Assembly: GCA_039800165.1 (NCBI GenBank)
Contig: JBDLRH010000096.1
Location: forward strand, 1 to 16,568
Direction of reading: 5' to 3'
Length of the DNA stretch: 16,568 nt
Source of the DNA: JBDLRH01 sp039800165
GTDB taxonomy: Bacteria > Pseudomonadota > Gammaproteobacteria > Burkholderiales > Burkholderiaceae_C
Shown piece by piece: positions 9,250 through 16,568 of the stretch. Position numbers and translations under genes: made by a program. Under the pieces are notes generated by a model, which worked only from the letters and a program-made list of their open reading frames with translations, had not been told where the DNA came from and made no database searches. Within the stretch, counting starts at the first letter, position 1. Each line of letters opens with the position of its first letter.

Positions 9250-9804
9250 ATGGCAAAAACCGTCGTTGTCTTCCATTCCGGCTACGGCCACACCCAGCGC
9301 ATGGCGCAGGCGGTGGCCGAGGGCGCGCAGGCGCAGCTGATCGCCATCGACGCCGATGGCAACCTGCCGGCGGGTGGGTGGGAGGCGCTAGACGCCGCCG
9401 ACGCGATCATCATGGGCTCGCCCACCTACATGGGCAGCGTGAGCTGGCAGTTCAAGAAATTCGCCGATGCCTCGTCCAAGCCCTGGTTTGGCCAGAAGTG
9501 GAAGGACAAGCTGTTCGGCGGCTTCACCAACAGCGCCACGATGAACGGCGACAAGCTGTCCACGCTGCATTACCTGTTCACCCTGGCCATGCAGCACGGC
9601 GGCCTGTGGGTGGGCACCGGCATGATGCCCAGCAACAGCAAGGCCGCCACCCGCAACGACGTCAACTACGTGGGCTCGTCGGCCGGCGCAATGGCCAGCA
9701 CGCCGTCGGACGCGTCGGTCAACGAGATGCTGCCCGGCGACCTGGAGACCGCGCGCCTGTTCGGCCAGCGCGTGGCCGAGACCGCCAAGCGCTTCTACGG
9801 CTGA
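9250..9804 (+). CDS. Flavodoxin family protein, WrbA-like NAD(P)H:quinone oxidoreductase
   Basis: A 184-residue flavodoxin-fold protein. The N-terminal strand and loop VVVFHSGYGHTQRMAQAVAE (5-24) is the FMN-phosphate-binding signature, and GSPTYMGSVSWQFKKF is the second flavin loop. It is slightly shorter than E. coli WrbA (198) and differs in the middle, so I call it WrbA-like and do not assign wrbA. Two-electron reduction of quinones with NAD(P)H is the likely activity. It is the last gene of the pirin-doxX unit; a good AGGAG is 8 bases upstream of the ATG. Its stop lies inside the 3' end of convergent trhO, a 10-base tail-to-tail overlap, and no terminator is evident between them. Confidence 0.88.
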   Translation: MAKTVVVFHSGYGHTQRMAQAVAEGAQAQLIAIDADGNLPAGGWEALDAADAIIMGSPTYMGSVSWQFKKFADASSKPWFGQKWKDKLFGGFTNSATMNGDKLSTLHYLFTLAMQHGGLWVGTGMMPSNSKAATRNDVNYVGSSAGAMASTPSDASVNEMLPGDLETARLFGQRVAETAKRFYG

Positions 9805-10610
9805 GGCGTCGGCGCTTCGGAGCTTCGGCGCGGCCCTACCTGAGGTGCCGCGTCGTGCGCCGGCGCGAGGGCCGCATCCAGTGCCTCGCGCTCATCGAAC
9901 ACGAAGCAGCGGCCGCGAAAGTGCGCGCCGCCGGCTTCCTCGAAGTACTTGAGGATGCCGCCATCGAGCTGCCACACCTGCTCGATGCCGGCCTCGCGCA
10001 TGTAGATGGCGGCTTTCTCGCAGCGGATGCCGCCGGTGCAAAAGCTGACCACCGTCTTGCCCTGCAGCTCGGCCTGGTGCGCCTGCACCGCTGCCGGGAA
10101 GTCGCTGAACTTGCCGATGCGCCAGTCGATCGCACCCTCGAAGGTACCGTGCTCCACCTCGAAGGCGTTGCGCGTGTCCAGCGTCACCACCGGCCGTCCG
10201 GCGTCGTCATGCCCCTGGTCGAGCCAGCGGCGCAGCGTCAGCGCATCCACCGCCGGGGCGCGGCCCTGCGCCGGCTGGATGGTGGGGTGATTCATCCGGA
10301 TGATTTCGCGCTTGACCTTCACCAGCAGCTTGCGAAACGGCTGGCTGGCCGACCAGCTTTCCTTGGGCGTCAGCGGCGCAAAGCGCTCGTCGCTCTTCAG
10401 GGCCGCCACAAAGCCGTGCACGTCGTCCGCCGCGCCGGCCAGAAAGAGGTTGATGCCTTCTTCTGCCAGCAGCACCGTGCCCTTCAGGCGGCGTGAGCGC
10501 GCCTCGGTGAGCAGCCGCTCACGCTGCGCCGCCGCATCGGGCAGCGCCACGAACAGGTAGGCCGAGATGTTGAGGATGCGGCGCGGCTCGCCGGGCGCTG
10601 TCAAGGTCAC
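9795..10610 (-). CDS. trhO: tRNA uridine(34) hydroxylase, rhodanese domain (short form)
   Basis: TrhO (YceA/UPF0176) makes 5-hydroxyuridine at tRNA position 34 using oxygen. The N-terminal domain RILNISAYLF...GTVLLAEEGINLFLAG (11-59) is followed by a rhodanese domain with DTRN (145-148) and the catalytic loop CTGGIRCEKA, Cys191. From GTG 10610 the protein has 271 residues; MTLTAPGEPRRILNISAYLF begins shortly before the first conserved strand. A GTG at 10637 would add nine residues (MLSGFYNQR), but that stretch contains the TACAAT hexamer, so I prefer 10610. The Cys-rich C-terminal extension of the E. coli protein is absent; instead a Pro/Ala/Ser tail (245-271) overlaps the flavodoxin gene. 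No Shine-Dalgarno sequence is visible. The gene diverges from dnaE across 73 bases. Confidence 0.88.
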   Translation of the reverse strand: MTLTAPGEPRRILNISAYLFVALPDAAAQRERLLTEARSRRLKGTVLLAEEGINLFLAGAADDVHGFVAALKSDERFAPLTPKESWSASQPFRKLLVKVKREIIRMNHPTIQPAQGRAPAVDALTLRRWLDQGHDDAGRPVVTLDTRNAFEVEHGTFEGAIDWRIGKFSDFPAAVQAHQAELQGKTVVSFCTGGIRCEKAAIYMREAGIEQVWQLDGGILKYFEEAGGAHFRGRCFVFDEREALDAALAPAHDAAPQVGPRRSSEAPTPQP

Positions 10611-10616
10611 CCGCTG

Positions 10617-10622
10617 ATTGTA
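10617..10622 (-). promoter_or_regulatory. Candidate -10 hexamer (TACAAT) directly before trhO
   Basis: On the minus strand TACAAT (10622 to 10617) is followed by CAGCGG and then GTG at 10610. The expected transcription start falls at or next to the start codon, implying a leaderless mRNA. A T-rich patch (TTTTT) lies just upstream; no clear -35 element is present. Confidence 0.5.
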
Positions 10623-10671
10623 AAAACCTGAAAGCACGCGTTGCCGGCGTCGGCCGCGGCACGCGCGTTCC

Positions 10672-10677
10672 TACAAT
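10672..10677 (+). promoter_or_regulatory. Candidate -10 hexamer (TACAAT) directly before dnaE
   Basis: TACAAT is followed by GGGGCG and the dnaE ATG at 10684, so transcription would start at about the A of the ATG. There is no room for a Shine-Dalgarno sequence in such a transcript. A -35 match is not evident at the normal spacing (TTGCCG at 10641 is too far). Confidence 0.5.
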
Positions 10678-10683
10678 GGGGCG

Positions 10684-14154
<3,471 letters not shown>

Positions 14155-14155
14155 G

Positions 14156-14171
14156 CGGCCTCGCGCGGCCG
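14156..14171. terminator. Short inverted repeat between dnaE and tolA, weak terminator candidate
   Basis: CGGCC (14156-14160), loop TCGCGC and GGCCG (14167-14171) fill most of the 18-base gap between the convergent dnaE and tolA stops. The stem is only 5 pairs and no T-run follows on either strand, so intrinsic termination is uncertain. Confidence 0.25.
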
Positions 14172-14172
14172 T

Positions 14173-15081
14173 TCAGTCGCGCGGGCGAAAATGCAGGAAC
14201 ATCGGCGAGGGCACGCGGCCGTCCACATCGCGCGGCAGCACCTCGGTGCGGTCCAGCGCGCGCAGCACGGCGTCGTCCCAGGCCTTGACGCCGCTGCTCT
14301 TGACGATGCGCTTGCCCACGATGGTGCCGTCGGGCGCGGCGCGCACCTCCACCTCGGCCTCGGGGTTGCCGCTGACGGTGTCGGTGAAGACGATGTTGGG
14401 CCTGACCCGCGCCACGATGCGCCCGGCGTAGCTGGCCGACGGCCCCGCGGCACGCTCGGCGCTGCCGGTGGCCTGTGCGCCGCCCGTTGCGTCCGCCAGC
14501 CCCTGCATGCGACGCAGCTGCTCGTCGCGCAGGGCTTCTCGCTGCTTCTCGGCGGCGGCTTCGCGCTTGCGCTCATCGGCCTTGCGCTGGTCTTCCTTGC
14601 GCTTGCGGTCTTCGGCCTGCTGGCGCTGCTCTTCGCGGCGCTCTTCCAGCTTCTTCTGCTCGGCCTTTTTCTGCGCCGCCTTCTTCTCGTCGGCCTTGCG
14701 CTGGGCCTCCTCGCGCGCCTTGCGCTCAAGCTCCTGCTTGCGCGCACGCTCCAGCGCGATATCGGCCTCTTTTGCAGGGGGTGGCTCGGCACGGCGCGCC
14801 GGCTCGGGCGGCGGCGGTGGAGGAGGGGGCGGCGGCGCTTCCTGCTCGCGCGGGGCGGCCTGCACCGGCAGCGCAGCCCAAAGTTCGGCTGCAATCACTG
14901 GCGTCTGCGGATCGCGCTTCCACGCAATGCCCCAGGTCAGCGCGCCGATGAGTGCGGCATGCACCAGCACCGCCATCGCCACCGACGGGCCGAGGCCGCG
15001 GGTGCGCGGCGGCATGAAGTCGCTTGGCGACGGCGAGCCCGGACCTGCGGGCACGGTGTTGGCGGCAGCGGATGGCGGCAT
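14173..15081 (-). CDS. tolA: TolA, cell envelope integrity protein
   Basis: TolA links the TolQR inner-membrane motor to the outer-membrane partners of the Tol-Pal system, needed for outer-membrane constriction at division. The 302-residue protein has the full layout: a cytoplasmic N-terminus, one membrane anchor at about 33-53 (VAMAVLVHAALIGALTWGIAW), a run of ten prolines at 83-92, a long charged helix rich in Lys, Glu, Arg and Ala (about 103-195), and a C-terminal TolA/TonB-like domain (about 215-302) with VEVRAAPDGTIVGKRIVKSS. E. coli TolA has 421 residues, so the helix here is much shorter. I chose ATG 15081; TTG 15090 and ATG 15015 (M23) are in-frame alternatives, and no Shine-Dalgarno decides. 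tolR ends 24 bases upstream. No tolB follows; dnaE converges instead. Confidence 0.92.
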   Translation of the reverse strand: MPPSAAANTVPAGPGSPSPSDFMPPRTRGLGPSVAMAVLVHAALIGALTWGIAWKRDPQTPVIAAELWAALPVQAAPREQEAPPPPPPPPPPEPARRAEPPPAKEADIALERARKQELERKAREEAQRKADEKKAAQKKAEQKKLEERREEQRQQAEDRKRKEDQRKADERKREAAAEKQREALRDEQLRRMQGLADATGGAQATGSAERAAGPSASYAGRIVARVRPNIVFTDTVSGNPEAEVEVRAAPDGTIVGKRIVKSSGVKAWDDAVLRALDRTEVLPRDVDGRVPSPMFLHFRPRD

Positions 15082-15105
15082 CGGACGCAACGGCGGGTGC
15101 GCGCC

Positions 15106-15528
15106 TCAATTCGCGAGCTGCACCGACAGCCCCACCCGCTGGATGCCAGCGCGCTGCAGCGTGTCCATCACCTTGACCACCGTCTCGTACTTCACGCTGC
15201 GGTCGGCGCTGATCACCACCGCCGTGCCCGCCGCGTTGTCGCCCTGTGCGGCCTTGACCCGCGCCGCGAGGTCGGTGATGGCCACCGCGCGGGCCTCTTC
15301 CTTGATCTTGAGCTCCAGCGTCTCGTCCTTGCGCACCACCACCTGCAGCACCTGATCGGGCTGCTTGCCGGCCTTGCCGACGCTGGGCAGCTCGATCAGG
15401 CTGGGGGTGATCAGCGGCGCAGTCACCATGAAGATGATCAGCAGCACCAGCATCACATCGATGAACGGGACCATGTTGATCTCGTTGATCGTGCGCCGGC
15501 CGCGGCCGCGCGAGGCCATGGACGGCAT
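15106..15528 (-). CDS. tolR: TolR, ExbD/TolR family proton-channel subunit
   Basis: TolR forms, with TolQ, the proton-driven motor that energises TolA. The 140-residue protein has a short cytoplasmic N-terminus (TINEINMVPF), one transmembrane segment (about 21-42) carrying the conserved proton-path aspartate D24 in PFIDVMLVLLIIFMVTAPLI, and a periplasmic ExbD-like domain with VVISADRSVKYETVVKVMD near the end. The length fits TolR (about 142). The start at 15528 is one base after the tolQ stop (TGA-G-ATG); an ATG at 15519 is also in frame. The frame is open further upstream, but that sequence lies inside tolQ and has no TolR character. Confidence 0.95.
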   Translation of the reverse strand: MPSMASRGRGRRTINEINMVPFIDVMLVLLIIFMVTAPLITPSLIELPSVGKAGKQPDQVLQVVVRKDETLELKIKEEARAVAITDLAARVKAAQGDNAAGTAVVISADRSVKYETVVKVMDTLQRAGIQRVGLSVQLAN

Positions 15529-15529
15529 C

Positions 15530-16222
15530 TCAGCGCCCCGCCGCCGGCGGCGCCCCGGCGTTGCGCTGCAGGATGTTGGAGAACTCTTCGATGAAGGTCT
15601 CCAGGCGGATCGCCACGCGGTCGATGTCGCGCGCAAAGCGGTTGTAGGCCACCACTGCCGGAATCGCGGCAAACAGGCCGATGGCGGTGGCCACCAGCGC
15701 CTCGGCGATGCCGGGCGCCACGGTGGCCAGCGTCACCTGCTGCAGGCTGGCCAGCCCGGTGAACGCATGCATGATGCCCCACACCGTGCCGAACAGGCCG
15801 ACGTAGGGCGAGACCGAACCCACCGAGGCCAGCAGCGACAGGTTGGATTCCACCTCATCCATCTCGCGCTGAAAGCTCGCCCGCATGGCGCGCCGCGCGC
15901 CGTCCAGCAGCGTGCCGGCATCGGTGATGCGGCGCTCGCGCAGCTTCTGGAATTCGCGCATGCCGCTGGCAAAAATGCGCTCCATCGGCCCGGCGTGGCG
16001 CGCGTTCTGCGCTGCGGCGGCGAACAGGTCGTTCAGGCTGTTGCCCGACCAGAACTCGCGCTCGAACTCTTCATTGAGGCGCCGCACCTTCTTGAGGGCA
16101 AACACCTTGCGGAAGATCGCCGCCCAGCTGACCACCGACACGCCCAGCAGCAGCAGCATCACCAGCTGCACCACCAGGCTGGCCTGCAGCACCAGTTGCA
16201 CGATGGACATGTCGTGATTCAT
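15530..16222 (-). CDS. tolQ: TolQ, ExbB/TolQ/MotA family motor subunit
   Basis: This 230-residue protein is the main membrane-channel subunit of the Tol motor. It has three membrane segments at about 17-37, 128-153 and 165-193, with a large cytoplasmic loop between the first two. The family core motifs are clear: SPYVGLFGTVWGIMHAF (138-154) and APGIAEALVATAIGLFAAIP (169-188), which line the proton path. The length equals that of E. coli TolQ (230). The ATG at 16220-16222 overlaps the ybgC stop as ATGA, and the stop lies one base before tolR, so ybgC, tolQ and tolR are almost certainly co-translated. Confidence 0.96.
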   Translation of the reverse strand: MNHDMSIVQLVLQASLVVQLVMLLLLGVSVVSWAAIFRKVFALKKVRRLNEEFEREFWSGNSLNDLFAAAAQNARHAGPMERIFASGMREFQKLRERRITDAGTLLDGARRAMRASFQREMDEVESNLSLLASVGSVSPYVGLFGTVWGIMHAFTGLASLQQVTLATVAPGIAEALVATAIGLFAAIPAVVAYNRFARDIDRVAIRLETFIEEFSNILQRNAGAPPAAGR

Positions 16223-16568
16223 CGCAAGGCTTCCAGGATCTCGTTGGGAATGCGGCCGGGGCGCAGCGTCTGCACATCTACCCAGCCAATGCGGATCGTA
16301 CCCTCGCACAGCAGCTGGTCGCCGCGCCACGCCTGCTGCGCGATCACCATCGACGCCCGGCCGGCTTCGCGCAGCCCGGCGGTCACCTCCAGCGCGTCAT
16401 CCAGCCGGGCGGGCTGCATGTAGCGCAGCTCGGTAGACGACACCACGAACATGCCGCCGCGCTGCTCGCGCAGCGCCTGCTGGCCGATGCCCAGCGAGCG
16501 CAGCCACTCGGTGCGGGCACGTTCGAAGAACTTCAGGTAGTTGGCGTAGAACACGATGCCACCGGCGT
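16219..16568 (-). CDS. ybgC: Tol-Pal system acyl-CoA thioesterase YbgC, hotdog fold (partial, 5' end outside window)
   Basis: The last 115 or so codons of a 4-hydroxybenzoyl-CoA-thioesterase-like hotdog protein. The sequence entering from the edge, AGGIVFYANYLKFFERARTE, is the YbgC/FadM signature; the catalytic Asp of the xDxxG motif would lie just beyond the edge. The gene precedes tolQ in the standard ybgC-tolQRA order and overlaps its start by four bases. A GTG at 16554 lies inside the conserved motif and is not the true start. Complete YbgC proteins are about 134-150 residues, so some 20-30 residues are missing. Confidence 0.93.
   Translation of the reverse strand, partial: AGGIVFYANYLKFFERARTEWLRSLGIGQQALREQRGGMFVVSSTELRYMQPARLDDALEVTAGLREAGRASMVIAQQAWRGDQLLCEGTIRIGWVDVQTLRPGRIPNEILEALR

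Noticed and set aside
9798..9832. GCTTCGG direct repeats near the flavodoxin/trhO junction as a terminator
   Set aside because: They form only a 3-base stem with a TTCGG-like loop and no T-run, and lie in the trhO coding tail.
15529..15672. Longer tolR start
   Set aside because: It lies inside tolQ and is a frame shadow; the TGA-G-ATG junction fixes the start near 15528.
16552..16554. GTG as the start of ybgC
   Set aside because: It falls within the conserved GGIVFYANY motif, so the gene continues beyond the window edge.

Overview
The window is a GC-rich, gene-dense stretch of ordinary bacterial chromosome. Gene content and protein style fit a betaproteobacterium of the order Burkholderiales, most likely Comamonadaceae: short gaps, GC-saturated third codon positions that leave long spurious frames opposite alaS and dnaE, and proteins of the kind typical for that group. 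The taxon is an inference from familiarity, not from a search. I see no tRNA or rRNA gene, insertion sequence, phage gene, CRISPR array or integron, and no stretch above 300 bases without a gene. The longest gap is 101-342.

Layout, left to right. (1) 1-100, minus: N-terminus of an aldehyde dehydrogenase, probably succinate-semialdehyde dehydrogenase (gabD), cut by the window edge and divergent from alaS. (2) 343-3923, plus: alaS followed, with a one-base stop/start overlap, by an exported alpha/beta hydrolase of the dienelactone-hydrolase type. (3) 3941-7825, minus: trmB and gluQ overlap by four bases. Upstream of them lie a renalase-like FAD oxidoreductase and a LysR-type regulator. (4) 7935-9804, plus, divergent from lysR: pirin, DoxX and a WrbA-like flavodoxin, a probable redox or electrophile-stress module. 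An AT-rich inverted repeat in the shared control region is a good candidate for the LysR operator. (5) 9795-10610, minus: trhO, whose 3' end overlaps the flavodoxin gene by 10 bases. (6) 10684-14154, plus: dnaE, the replicative polymerase alpha subunit. (7) 14173-16568, minus: ybgC (cut by the window edge), tolQ, tolR and tolA, tightly packed.

Functional themes. Four genes act on tRNA: alaS charges tRNA-Ala, gluQ glutamylates queuosine of tRNA-Asp, trmB makes m7G46 and trhO makes 5-hydroxyuridine-34. The Tol genes give the inner-membrane motor of the Tol-Pal system, but tolB and pal are not next to them. The lysR/pirin/doxX/flavodoxin block looks like a self-contained regulated cassette.

The most notable structure is in the control regions, not in a new gene family. 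A TACAAT -10-like hexamer lies 6-7 bases before the chosen start codon of dnaE (ATG), trhO (GTG) and trmB (GTG). This would place transcription starts at or next to the start codon, giving leaderless mRNAs. Other points worth checking are the LysR inverted repeat, two C-rich and G-poor spacers inside the pirin cassette that resemble Rho-loading sites, the alaS/hydrolase coupling, and the tol cluster separated from tolB-pal. I found no convincing undescribed multi-gene system.
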